A stretch of 64,000 bases of DNA, taken from contig NW_020621936.1 of assembly GCF_003573695.1 (NCBI RefSeq), forward strand, positions 1,302,001-1,366,000, read 5' to 3'. Below the pieces are notes generated by a model. The model was not told the origin of the DNA, did no database searches, and saw only the letters and a program-made list of their open reading frames with translations. The position numbers and the translations under genes were made by a program. Below, in pieces: positions 33,589 through 45,625 of this stretch. Source of the stretch: Papaver somniferum. Its lineage: Eukaryota > Streptophyta > Magnoliopsida > Ranunculales > Papaveraceae. The number at the start of each line of letters is the position of its first letter. The stretch's first letter is position 1.

Positions 33589-36500
33589 CTATGCCTCCTC
33601 CAAAGGGAGTGCATCCACAAAGTTAGCTCCTTCCACCACTTCGGAAGTGAAATTCTCATAATATGGTTTCAAACGGTGCCCATTAACTTTAAGTTCCTTG
33701 CATGTAGCTATGCTACGAATTTCCACTGCACCATGAGAAAACACATTAGTAACAATGAAAGGTCCAATCCATCGTGACCTTAATTTACCCGTAAATAAAT
33801 GCAATCGAGAATTAAACAAAAGCACTTTCTTCCCAATGCAAAATTATTTCCTAGAAATCATGTTATCATGAAATGCTTTCGTCTTTTCCTTATAAATGCG
33901 CGAGCTTTCAAATGCATCATTGCGGAGCTCCTCTAGCTCTTGGAGTTGTAACTTCCTTTGCTTTCCAGCCCCATCCATCTCCATATTGCATTTCTTAATA
34001 GCCCAAAACGCCTTATGCTCAATTTTGACGGGTAAATGACAAGGTTTACCATACACAATCGTAAAGGGATACATCCCGATAGGTGTCTTGTATGCGGTTC
34101 TATAAGCCCACAAAGCATCATTAAGTCGCATGCTCCAATCTTTCCTTGTTGGGTTCACCGTCTTCTCTAGAATGGATTTCACCTCCCGGTTAGACACCTC
34201 GGCTTGTCCATTTGTTTGGGGATGATAAGGTGTTGCAATCTTGTGCGACACATTGTACTTCTTCAACAAGGTTTGTAAGATCCTGTTTTTGAAGTGAGAA
34301 CCTCCATCGCTAATTACGGCTCTTGGAATTCCAAACCTTGCAAAGATATTAGCTTGCATAAAATCTGAAACCACTTTAGAATCATTAGTCGGGGTGGCCT
34401 TAGCTTCCACCCATTTAGAGACATAATCAAAAGCAAGTAAGATATAAAAATTCCCATGAGAGTTGACAAAAGGACCCATAAAATCAATACCCCATACATC
34501 GAAAACTTCAATAAATTGAATAAAAGTTTGTGGCATTTGGTTTCGGGCACCTAGATTGCCTGTTCTTTGGCACCTATCACAAGTTGTACAAAATATATAT
34601 GCATCTTTAAACAAGGTTGGCCAATAGAAACCGCTTTCAAGTACCTTGTGAGCGGTTCTCTTATTCCCAAAATTTCCTCCACAAGCATAGGAGTGACAAA
34701 AAGACAAGATAGAATTAAACTCGGATTCGGGAACGCACCTTCGTAATACTTGGTCACTACCTTGTTTCCATAAGTATGGATCATCCCATATGTATTGGTT
34801 CCCTAACCTCTTAAGTTTGTCCCTCTCAGCACGAGACAAGTTCTTTGGAATTTGTTTAGACACCAAGTAGTTCACAATGTCAGCATACCATGGCTCTCCA
34901 AAGGCAATTGAGAATAGTTGCTCATCCGGGAAACTTTCACGCAATGGGATAACTTCCTTGTCCACAGCAAGACGGCTCAAATGATCCTCAACGGTGTTCT
35001 CAATTCCTTTCTTTTCATTGATTTCAATATCAAACTCTTGCAAGAGCAAAATCCATCGTATGAGTCTCGGTTTCGCTTCTTTCTTCATTAGCAAGTACCT
35101 AAGTGCTGCATGATCAGAAAATACAACAACTTTTGTACCAATTAGATAAGAGAGAAACTTTTCCAAAGCAAAAACAATAGCTAATAACTCTTTTTCAGTG
35201 GTTGTGTAGTTTTTTTGGGCCTCATTTAACGTTCTAGAAGCATAATAAATAGCATGAGGTATCTTCCCCACACGTTGCCCAAGCACTGCACCAACCGCAA
35301 AGTCACTTGCATCACACATGAGCTCAAAAGGCTTGCTCCAATCCGGTGGTTTAATGATAGGGGATGAAATCAAAAGTTCTTTCAAACGATTATATGCCGC
35401 CATACACTTTTCATCAAAGTTAAAAACCACATCTTTTTGCAATAAGTTGCAAAGTGGTGATGCTATCTTGGAAAAATCCTTGATAAATCTACGATAAAAA
35501 CCTGCATGACCAAGAAAAGAGCGTATCTCCCTCACCGTAGTGGGAGGGGTTAGAGCACGAATAAGGTCTATTTTAGATTTATCGACTTCCAAGCCTTTAG
35601 AAGATATTATATGGTCTAAAATTGTGCCATGAGTTACCATGAAATGGCACTTCTCCCAATTTAGCACAAGATTTGTTTCAACACATCGTTCAAGGATTAG
35701 TGACAAGTTATGTAAGCAAAGGTCAAATGAATCACCAAAGACACTAAAGTCATCTATAAACACTTCGATTATGTTTTCAACATATTCTGAGAAGATACTT
35801 ACCATACACCTTTGAAAGGTAGCTGGAGCATTGCACAAGCCAAAACGCATCCTTCTATAGGTAAAAGTACCGAATGGACAAGTGAAAGTGGTTTTCTCTT
35901 GATCCTTCGGCGCTATCATAATCTGATTGTAACCTGAATAACCATCAAGGAAGCAATAATAAGAATGTCCAGCTAGACGTTCAAGCACTTGATCAATAAA
36001 AAGCAATGGAAAATGATCCTTCCTAGTGGTGGCATTCAATTTTCTATAATCAATACAAACCCTCCAACCGGTTTGCACACGAGTTGGGACAAGTTCGTTC
36101 TTATCGTTCTCCACCACCGTCACACCTGATTTCTTTGGTACTACTTGTACCGGTCTCACCCACTTGCTGTCGGATATGGGGTAGATAACACCCACGTCCA
36201 AAAGCTTTAGTATCTCCTTTTTCACAACTTCCATCATGGGAGGTTTCAAACAACGTTGCGCTTCCCTTGTAGGCTTTGCATCGTCCTCCAAACGGATTTT
36301 GTGCATACACACGGCATGGCTTATACCCTTGATATCAGCAATTGTCCATCCTATGGCCGTCTTGTACTTCCTTAGCACCCTTAGAAGTTTTTGCTCCTGT
36401 AATTCACTAAGATTGTTAGAAAAAATAACAGGTAAATCTTCCTTGTCACCCAAGTACAAGTACATTAGGTGATCGGGAAGAGGTTTCAATTCTAACTTTG

Positions 36501-37605
36501 GAGATTTAACAATGGAAGGTACAAGCTTTTCATCATTGCATGGTAAAGAAATAAAAGAGATATTATGAGTTTCCGGGAATCCTTGTAGTAAATTAAGATC
36601 ACCAAGGGCTTCCTTGACTTCATTACCACACTCTACACCATTATCAATGGATGTAGTCAAAACGGTTTCCAAAGCATCATCACCATTCAATTCGAACACT
36701 TGTTGTGCCAATGTATCCATAAAATCAATAGAGAAACAAGAGTGGACATCACTAGTTTCTCCATCAAAATCCATAGTTAGCGTTCCCTTGTCCACATCAA
36801 TAATGGTTTTCGCCGTTTTCATGAAGGGACGCCCAAGTAGCAATGGAAGAGACGAGTCCGGTGACCCTTCATTCATCTCTAACACGCAAAAGTCAGCTGG
36901 AAATACAAGTTGATTAACTTGCACAAGAACATCCTCAACAATACCCATTGGGTAAACATTAGAGTGACCGGCTAATTGCAATACAATTCCAGCCTTTTTA
37001 AGAGGACCTAACTCAAGTGAATTGTACATAGATGCAGGCATAACATTAACGGATGCACCTAAATCCAACATAGCTTTGTTAAATGTGGTGTTACCAATTG
37101 TGACTGGAATGTCAAAGCTACCGGGATCCTTACATTTCAGTGGGAGTTTGTGTTGTAAGATTGCCGAAGCATTCTCCCCCACACTTAGCACTTCATTATC
37201 TTTGAGCCTTTGCTTATTGGTACACAAGTCCTTCAACACCTTCGCATACTTGGGAACTTGCTTGATAGCATCAATGAGTGGTATGTTCACATGAATCTTC
37301 TTTAGAACGTCTAAAATCTCCTTTTCTAGTTCCGCCTTCTTGGAACTGGCAAATCTACGAGGGAAAGGTAAAGGAGGAACATAAGTAGAAACCGGAGTTT
37401 TAGAGTTAGGAATAGGTACCTCAGAAGTTTGGGGAGAATCATCACTATTCTCCTCCAAAACAGGTTCCTTTGGTGTTTCCACCTTGCCCGAATCAGTAAC
37501 TTCGGGTTGCACAAGTTGTGTACCACTTCTCAACGTAATAGCATTGACACCCTCTTTTGGGTTAATAGGTTGAGAAGGGAGTTTCCCACTATTTTGTGCC
37601 TTCAA
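33589..37605 (-). pseudogene. pol: pol of Athila-2: protease, RT, RNase H, integrase; near intact
   Basis: 1253 codons are open from 37605 to 33847, in frame with gag. A TAA at 33846-33844 interrupts the last integrase part, after which the frame stays open to 33589. Counting from 37605: protease motif DLGASVN at 181; reverse transcriptase [11 protein letters not shown] at 551 and FIDD at 616-619; RNase [11 protein letters not shown] near 763; integrase zinc domain 971-1012; catalytic D1041 (GIDFM), D1100 (SDGGSHF), E1136 (QAEVSNRE). The second zinc histidine is replaced by Asn (GGNF at 976-979; Athila-1 has GGHF). After the TAA comes the [10 protein letters not shown] module. The pattern is Athila. 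Apart from the stop and the Asn it looks recently functional. Confidence 0.92.
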
Positions 37606-38547
37606 CTTGTTAATATCAAATTGTTGTTGTTGCGGCTGGAATTGTTATTGTTGTGGTTGAAATCTACCCGAACGGTTGAAAGTAGGTTGTTGTACTGCAC
37701 CTTTCTTGTTGTCATAGCTAAAATTTGGATGATCTCTCCATCCCGGATTGTAAGTGTTGGAGTAGGGATCATACCGTCTTTGCTGATTTGGAAAGACCGC
37801 GCTAGCTTGCTCCAACTCTTCACCATATGAAGGTAAAATAACTGCAACCATCTTTTCCATCATTTGCTCCATATTATCCATCCTTTGATCATGCACTCGC
37901 CTAACCATTGGTTCACCTCTTGTGTAGAATTGTTGCGAGTTTGCAGCCATGATTTCAATCAACTCGGTAGCTTGGGCCACCGTCTTGTTCAAAACTAGAG
38001 CTCCACCACCCGCTGCATCAAGAAGATATCCATCACTTGTTTGGAGGCCTTCGTAAAAGTATTGGATTATCATAGCGTCACTGAATTGGTGGTGTGGACA
38101 TCTTGTCACCAATCTCTTGTATCGCTCCCAACATTCATACAAAGATTCTCCTACGTGTTGCTTTATCCCACAAATGTCTTTACGAATTTGAGTAGCCTTT
38201 GACGCAGGAAAATGCCTCTCTAGAAAGAGTTTCTTCAACCCGTTCCATGTAGACACTTCCGGATGGTAAATAAACAACCATTCCTTATTATTGTCCGCCA
38301 AATAAAATAGAAAAGCTTTCAACATTGCTCCATCCGCATTAGTCTCCGATGGTAGCATGGCCATGATAACGTTGTGAAAATCCATGAGATGCTTGTTTGG
38401 ATCCTCATTCGCCATGCCATGAAACTTCGGTAACTCTCTAATCAACCCCGGCTTGATCTCGAAGGTTGAGTTTGTCTCAATACACCACCGTTGTGCATCA
38501 AGCCTATGAGAAGCCAAGTCCTTGAGTGTACGATTTGCATCACCCAT
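37606..38547 (-). pseudogene. gag: gag of Athila-2, single nonsense before pol
   Basis: An ATG at 38547-38545 opens 300 codons to a TAA at 37647-37645. The stop lies in a CAA-rich (poly-Gln) stretch and is one base from CAA, and the frame continues without shift into pol at 37605. The retrotransposon Gag domain spans about residues 95-185 (WNGLKKLFLERHFP, GESLYECWERY, CPHHQF). YNPGWRDHPNF near residue 272 is shared with Athila-1. The same frame extends upstream of the ATG through a Glu-rich stretch, with another TAA at 38598-38596, so the original start was probably further upstream. Confidence 0.88.
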
Positions 38548-38848
38548 TGCTTCTTCTTCTTCAACTAGTGGTTCTTCTACAAATGGAACCTCTTGTTATT
38601 CTTCTAGTTGTAATGCTTCTTCCACTTCTAACTCTTGTTCTTCCGCCGTGTCTTGACTTGGTTGGAGTATTGTGCCTCTTCGAGTAGTTATCCCGCACCT
38701 TGGATAGTTCCAATCTTTAGAAGCCAGGGATTAGGTACCTGAAAACAATTCTCGCAAACAAGTGAGAAACAAGACAAGAAAACAAAAAGCAAATATGAAA
38801 GCAGAAATGATGATAAGAAACTAAAAACTTAATAACAAGACGTATGCA
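38548..38848 (-). other. Athila-2 short leader and gag N-terminal extension
   Basis: About 300 bp between primer site and the first usable ATG. The Gag frame can be read back from 38547 through a Glu-rich repeat to about 38710, broken by TAA at 38598-38596. The leader is much shorter than in Athila-1 and Athila-3 and lacks their two hairpins. Confidence 0.6.
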
Positions 38849-38866
38849 TCCCCGGCAGCGGCGCTA
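38849..38866 (-). other. Primer-binding site (tRNA-Asp type) of Athila-2
   Basis: The plus strand reads TCCCCGGCAGCGGCGCTA, two mismatches from the tRNA-Asp 3' end pattern used by Athila elements. It lies five bases from the 5' LTR. Confidence 0.8.
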
Positions 38867-38871
38867 AAATT

Positions 38872-41750
38872 TGATCGCTGTCGTATGCGTCAAAAATAAT
38901 TCACTTTCTCACTCAACTAGATATAAGTATAGTACGTGATAAGAAAGAGTTCGTTCCCACAGAGAGGCTTTTGTTGTTATAAATTTTCAGTTTCTTAGTA
39001 ACCAGGGGGGAGTTTTGTTTTTATCTAAGCAATAAAAGTAATTGAGAGAAAAGTAAATAATTGGAATAATCAATAAGGAGAAGATATTGGTCACGGGATA
39101 GTATCATTCACAAATATGTATTTTCTTCAATGACTAGAATTGGAATTTAATCTCTCGTTTATTAAAAGTCCTAGGATACCTTGATCGCAAGAGTATCCCG
39201 TTTATTTCCCGATTTTATCACAAACAACATTAAAAGATGCTATTGTGAAATCTACCTAGAAAGCAACCTAAAGTGTAAAAGCACAATTAAGTTTAACTCC
39301 CTAAGAGCAATAAGTTCTATGAAATAAGACTAATCAATGCAAACAAACATGTAAAAGCACTAATTCGTTTTAACAAAGGTTATGATTCATATGTGATTAG
39401 TAGGATATATCACTACAAGCACTACTCACATTTATGCTACTTGTAATCAGGAATTATCACTTTTTCGTATAATAACCCTAATCTAGCAATAGAGATGAAT
39501 GTAAATCGGATTGATTCCGAACTCAATCAAACAAACAATCAAATCATATGACAATATTAATAATGAATCATAAACAATAGAGTATTGAGACAAAACTAAT
39601 TCATTGAATCAAATAACATGTTGGAAATCAACTTTATCCCATAACCAATAATATGTGTTTAGCCACTCATAGCTTTTGAGTTCATCATAATCATAATCAA
39701 AAATAAATTGAAGAAGATGAAAAATAAACAAAAGCAAACCCTAGTCGCGGCTATCTCCCCAAAGCTCCAAGAATAATACGTGAAAATAAAAGAAAGTAGA
39801 AAACTTTTCTTTTTGTAGCTTTTCTCCCTTCCAAAACTAGGTCACCTCTCAAAAGCCCATCACCAAGAAGTCCACCAAGCCCATGTAGAAAATGTGTCCA
39901 AAAAAATGTCGCCGGAAAATTGCCGGGAACCGGACGGAAAAGTTGCCGGCAAAGTCCGCCCGGTCACTGGTCAACGAGTCAAAACGGTCAGGTCAACGAG
40001 TCAACTCGGATCAACTCAGTCAAACCTGGTCAGCTCATTGAGTCAGACCTGAGTCAGGGTGAGTCAGTTCTAGCTAGTCTGAATTGATTCTGGCCAAGGC
40101 CATGTCTTCTGTTGCAAAGGCTTGAGATGTGCTGCACAATAATTGTGCATCACTACTGCATGTCCAGCCATCTTGTGGTGCACCATCATTGTGCTTCACT
40201 GCCAAATTTCCAGACTGCTAGTCGTCACTTACACAATCTCAGTTCCTTCCACTGCAGTGCCAACGTCACGACTACAACAACCCTATCTGTAGCTTCCAGT
40301 TCATGCCTGCAATCCATTTACCCATTCTGCAAAGTTTCAATCTCATTAACTGCAACAGCAACAACCAACTGGTGCTCATCATATCCACCAGTTCAATCCC
40401 AGTTCTCAAATCGGGTCACTTCTGTTTCCATCCTAGCTTTATAACAAATTCAAACGAATCCCATTATAGTATCTCAGCAGATTACACATTTCTTTCACCT
40501 GCAAAACTGCATCAACTCTATCCAGTTCTGCAATTCTCAACCACAAACACCAGACAGCTTTCTGTTCTTGGTAACAACACCAGATCCATCTACTTAGCCA
40601 TCCAACAAATACCCATTTCAGTTTTGCATCTTATGTTTACACAACAACCTTCTCTGTCTCCATCTTCATAGCTGTCTTGAACTCTCAATGATTCATTTTC
40701 ATCACCAGACTCTTCCATCAAAATTGAAATACCCATCTCATATTCACAAACCCTATATTTGCTTTTCAATAAGTCTCATGGCACCATTGTTCTTCAATAA
40801 TCCAACAAACCCATATCTTCATTTGCAGCATCAATTTCATACAGATTCAAGACCTAATTTGAGGTACCACCTCTCTAAACTTTCCCATCAGAAGACTAAT
40901 CAAAACCCATTTGAATCTCGACTTTAATCTTCACTCTCATCGCCAGTACACAACAGCAATTCATCATTTGAATCTCCCCTGTAATTTCTGCAACAACTGC
41001 CACATTTAACCCATATCTTCTTCTCTGATTTGAAACCCTAACTCTGAATCAATCGAGCACACTTCAGGAACAGCCAAACCTTAACTTCCTTTCAATCTGA
41101 TTCCTTCTAATGGCTGCAGTTGATTTCTTGCTCAGAACCCATGTCTAATCACTTCACCAAAACCCATTAATCCATGGTAGCAACATATCAAGCCCTTGAA
41201 ATCGAATCGATCTCAAACAACAACAGAAATAATTTCCCTGTCAATTTGACTTACATCAAACCCCAATTCTTTCTTATGATTTTATCCTCATCATCTCTTT
41301 GAAGTCTTCTCTTGATTTCACTTGTTCTCTCTGAATTTCTCCATTTCATTGAACAAAGCTGCCATCACTTCTCGGTTTCAGACAGAGGGTGAGAAGTGAA
41401 TATCTAATGATAAGAAGAAATGTGTGCTCTCTGATTTTTAGGTTAAGTGTAGGAACCAAAACTTCTATTGGCACCCCAGTTTAGTGGCTAAGGGGTAACC
41501 ATCTCACACATGACAGTTCATTCTCCACCTCTTCCTTGCGCAACCTAGTCTGCTCTAAACATAACTCGCATATGAATTAATCTTTTTGCCCTTTTACGCT
41601 CCAAATGTATGATTTCTCCTTCTTTTGCTCCAAAAGACTCCATCGCACCTAATAACTCAAAACTAAACATAAGAGATGCAATTCACAAGGATAACAACAA
41701 AGAAAGCATAAATACTAGATAATAAATCAAGGTGTTTTAGACACCTATCA
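38872..41750 (-). repeat. Athila-2 5' LTR (2879 bp)
   Basis: Direct repeat of 28581-31497. It has a deletion near 39883 (loss of a short GTGAAGAGCCC-type stretch) and three TGAGTCA sites at 40039-40066. It ends CACCTATCA at 41750, followed by the ACAAC duplication. Confidence 0.95.
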
Positions 41751-43322
41751 ACAACATCAAAGTTCAATTTATCACAACTTTGACAATAATACTACGGTAA
41801 TGTATCACTCTCCCTTAGTCAATACTTCATTTCACAATGAAAACCACTCCCCCTTACATAATGATCCGTAAACCATATGTATTTGTAGTGTGAACTACAC
41901 AATAATTCTCCCCTTTTTTGTCAATATAAATTGGCAAAGGTACGAAAACTAGCGGGATCATAATGAAATTCTCATAGATATACTTCATGACTAAAAGAGA
42001 ACATATCAACTTTGTTTCGATGATTTCACATAGTCGAAACTTAGTGTATTCATCAAGTAGTTTATAAAGATACACGCAAACTCCTACAATATTCCACAAC
42101 CGCACTCCCCACAAAGATTTGGCAATTAAGCACAAGTTAAATTACGAACTCTCCCCCATAAAATGCCATTCCCGAAGAACAACAAGAGCGACCTTACTTT
42201 TACAAGAAAAGAGGGATTTATTTGGACATTAATAAATTATATGAAACATGAATTTGTATCCAGAAAACTCAACTAAATTAACCACAAGATAACCCATGAT
42301 TAATTTAACCGGAAATGTTCAACATAAGGAACTTACGGAGCCATACAATACTTTCACATAGAAGTGGATCAAGGAAAGATCAATACTGCGGAATATACAA
42401 AGATTCATTCTATTTTTCATCGATATTTGCTTAATGACACATTAGACTTAATCTTTGTCATCAAAAGTTCATTCTATCTTCCATCAATATTTGTATAATG
42501 ACATAATAGACTTAACTTTTGACATATATGGGACAATCATAGTTCACGGACGTAAACACACATATCCCATAATAATTTTTGCAATATCTAAAACCAATAA
42601 AGATTAATACTGCAAAATCATCTTCCAAATAAACTTTAGAATTTAAACAAATAAATCTAAAAACATTGCAAGATGAAAATCGTTGGCAATAGCAATGTGT
42701 AATCACAATATAGGCTATTCCGTACCCTGGTTATCCTTCTTAAAACACAAGAATAAATTCTCATAAGAAGTTTCCTAGACATCAAGACAAACTCGTAATG
42801 CACATACAAGATGATTTGCCCTTAGAGGGTAGAATCGATTTTTTTCACACGGATTTACACCAAAAATGGCTACCAAAGGCGTGTAAAAAGATTTTATAAA
42901 CAAAGAAGAACATACAAAGTGATTAAAGACCATGCACCATAGTTCACATGAGTTGATTGTGAACATTCAAGAATCCCATAGCAATGCATACTACTGCCCA
43001 CTCTTGAACTTCCTTCTTTGTGATTCACCAACATCATTCTTGTAAAATTTACAAATGAGCTTATAAGAGAATTACTCCAATTCAAGTGCCCAAGTCCAAG
43101 AGAAATAAAACAAGTGCGACGAAATGGAGCAAAAAACTCAAAAACAAGAGACGGGACAAAGACCAACCTTAACTCATCCAAATTCAGGAATTATAATCAC
43201 CATTTTGAAGAGAATCTAAGGAGGAAGAGAATGCATAAAGAATGAGGTCATTCCTAATTCGGACGTCACGGCCAAAACAAGCTTTTTTTATCAAATACTG
43301 AAGATAGAAAAAGTTTGCATAC
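41751..43322 (-). other. Copia-C internal segment 2
   Basis: Continues the Copia-A-like 3' untranslated region (41756-42770 aligns with 1583-2690). From about 42780 to 43322 there is no counterpart in Copia-A. The end CATAC (43318-43322) is the left target duplication of Copia-D. No supportable ORF. Confidence 0.75.
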
Positions 43323-45625
43323 TGAAAAAGCGGGGGTCTAACAACACCGCCCAATATTTCGCTTAGCAATCTGTATGGACTAACTCCGAAATACTTTGCT
43401 AGAGAATCAACTAGACAGTCAGACTCAATCTAGATTAAAGTATCTCAAGGAGTCAATATGTCTTACTTGTTTTTGATTTAATCAAGCTAAAAAAATAGCG
43501 AGTCTTTAATCAAACACAAGAAATAACATGGACGGTACCAAAGACAAATATCCAAGGATCAATCAATATCAATCAACAACCAAAGGTTGGATTTCCAATT
43601 GATGATCTTAACGCACAACCTGTATTATTTTAATTATATAAAATATAATGCGGAAAAGAAATAACACAGAAACCAGAAATTTTGTTAACGAGGAAACCGC
43701 AAATGCAGAAAACCCCCGGGACCTAGTCCAAATTGAATACACACTGTATTAAGACACTACAGACACTAGCCTACTCCAAGCTAACTTCGGACTGGACTAT
43801 AGTTGAACCCCAATCAGTCTCCCACCGATCCAAGGTACAGTTGTACTCCTACGCCTCTGATCCCTGTAGGATACTGCGCACTTGATTCCCTTAGCTGATC
43901 TCACCCACAACCAAGAGTTGCTGCAACCCGAAATTGCTGACTTAATAATAAACAAATCTGTCTCACACAGAAAAGTATATCAAAGGATAAATCTGTCTCC
44001 CACAGATAAACCCTAGGTTTTGTTCCGTCTTAAGATATGAAATCAAGGTGAACATGAACCAATTGATAATCCGGTCTTATATTCCTGAAGAACAACCTAG
44101 ATTAATCAATCACCTCTTTACAATCCTTCCTGACTACACAGGAGGTTTGTCGAGGAATCACAAACAGTGAGACGAAGATGTTTGTGACTTCTTTATCTTT
44201 CCTATCGGAGAACTCTCACGATCTCAAGCCAATCAAAGATTGTACTCGTACGATAGAAGATGCAAGATCAGATCACACAACTACGATAAAAGTAGTATCG
44301 GTCTGGCTTCACAGTCCCAATGAAGTTTTTAAGTCGTTAACCTGGTTTTAGAGAAGAAAACCAAAGGTTAAAGGAGAATCGACTCTAGCGAGCGCACTAG
44401 TATCACACAGACGTGTGGGGATTAGTTTTATACAATGCTAGATGTCTCCTTTATATAGCCTTCAAATCAGGGTTTTTCCTTAGTTACAAAGCAATCCATA
44501 TTCACCGTTAGATGAAAACCTGATTTAGATTCAAGCTAATATTTCTCAACCGTTAGATTGAAAACTTAGCTTGTCACACACACTTGGGTAGACATTTACT
44601 GGGTTTGTGAAAACCATGCCCAAACGTGTACGTGCATGTTGGTTCAACATAGTAACCCAAAAGGTTAACCATATGAGCAATTCATATTAACCTAGTTCTT
44701 CTCCACCATAACTAGTTCAATTGACTCAAATGAACTAGTTAGAGAGTTGTTCAATTGATATGATATCTTATTTAACTACACAAGACACAATTGAAACAAA
44801 GATGATTCGATTCGATGAATCGGATCATGACCTTTATAGCCACGGTTTGCATAATTCATTCCTTAGTAATTTAAGTTTCATGTTCATAGCACATCTTTAG
44901 GTCATAACCACTTAAGCTCACAAACAATTTCGCGGACTTAAGGCAACCGGCAGATTTTTCCAAACTCAGCAGAAAATCTCGGCAAAGAGACTTCCGCCAG
45001 TTCGCGGACTTGGCAAAGCCAATTCCTCCGGTTTCTCTCAATCAACAAAGTTCGAAAACTTCGGATTAAGGAATACATGGTTATGTAATCTAAACTCTCA
45101 TTTCAATCATTGAGACATTCTCAGAGGACGTTATATTGCCGTTATTCACATACCGTTTCACGTCAGAGCAATTCTCAAAGTAATTGAAACTTTTCATGAC
45201 TTTCGTCACTAGGTGAAGATAAACTTGATCAAGGCGAAATGCTTTACCAACACACAATTTTGAGAAAAAGATAAGTAGTGAATACTCAGCTCGAAATGTC
45301 AAATGTGTATGATCCAGTCTATATGGCATACAACTTTTTGTCTTATAAGAAGTAGGAGATAGAATAGATAGACTTTTGAGTGATAGATAAGTTCAAGTCT
45401 CCAGATACCTTTTTGTTGATGAAGTTCCACGGTTCCTTGAGTAGATCTTCGTCGTTGTATGATGAATCTCCATGAAGTCCTTGAGCTCAACTACACTTTT
45501 CTATCATAGTCCAAGACTTAGCTATAATAGACTTAGAAATCAAGACTCATAGTTTTCATCACTAACATTGACAAACATGCTTGATATAGCAATGCATGCG
45601 AGGTCTACCGAGCTATGCTCTAACA
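43323..45625 (-). repeat. Copia-D 3' LTR (2303 bp)
   Basis: Begins (plus strand) TGAAAAAGCGGGGGTCTAAC and ends GCTCTAACA. It matches the split 5' LTR, but lacks about 70 bp of TTCGCGGA-type repeats present near 58390-58460. Confidence 0.95.
44450..44458 (-). promoter_or_regulatory. Putative TATA box in Copia-D 3' LTR
   Basis: The minus strand reads CTATATAAA. It aligns with CTATATAAG of the solo LTR (60622-60630). GTCCGCGAA-type repeats lie about 0.5 kb upstream on the same strand. Confidence 0.5.

Larger units (their letters stand above)
28581..41750 (-). mobile_element. Athila-2, nearly complete Gypsy (Athila-type) retrotransposon
   Basis: 13.2 kb on the minus strand. LTRs are 28581-31497 and 38872-41750 (about 2.9 kb each), similar to within a few percent by eye. 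The flanks are ACAAC at 28576-28580 and 41751-41755, and the uninterrupted target is seen in Copia-A at about 1575-1590. It has a primer site, gag-pol in one frame broken only by nonsense codons, a 2-kb tail and a purine tract. It looks like the youngest coding element in the window. Confidence 0.95.

Noticed and set aside
33844..37605. Using 37605 as the start codon of Athila-2 pol
   Set aside because: The codon there is TTG; the frame is continuous with gag, so pol is part of a Gag-Pol frame separated only by a nonsense codon.
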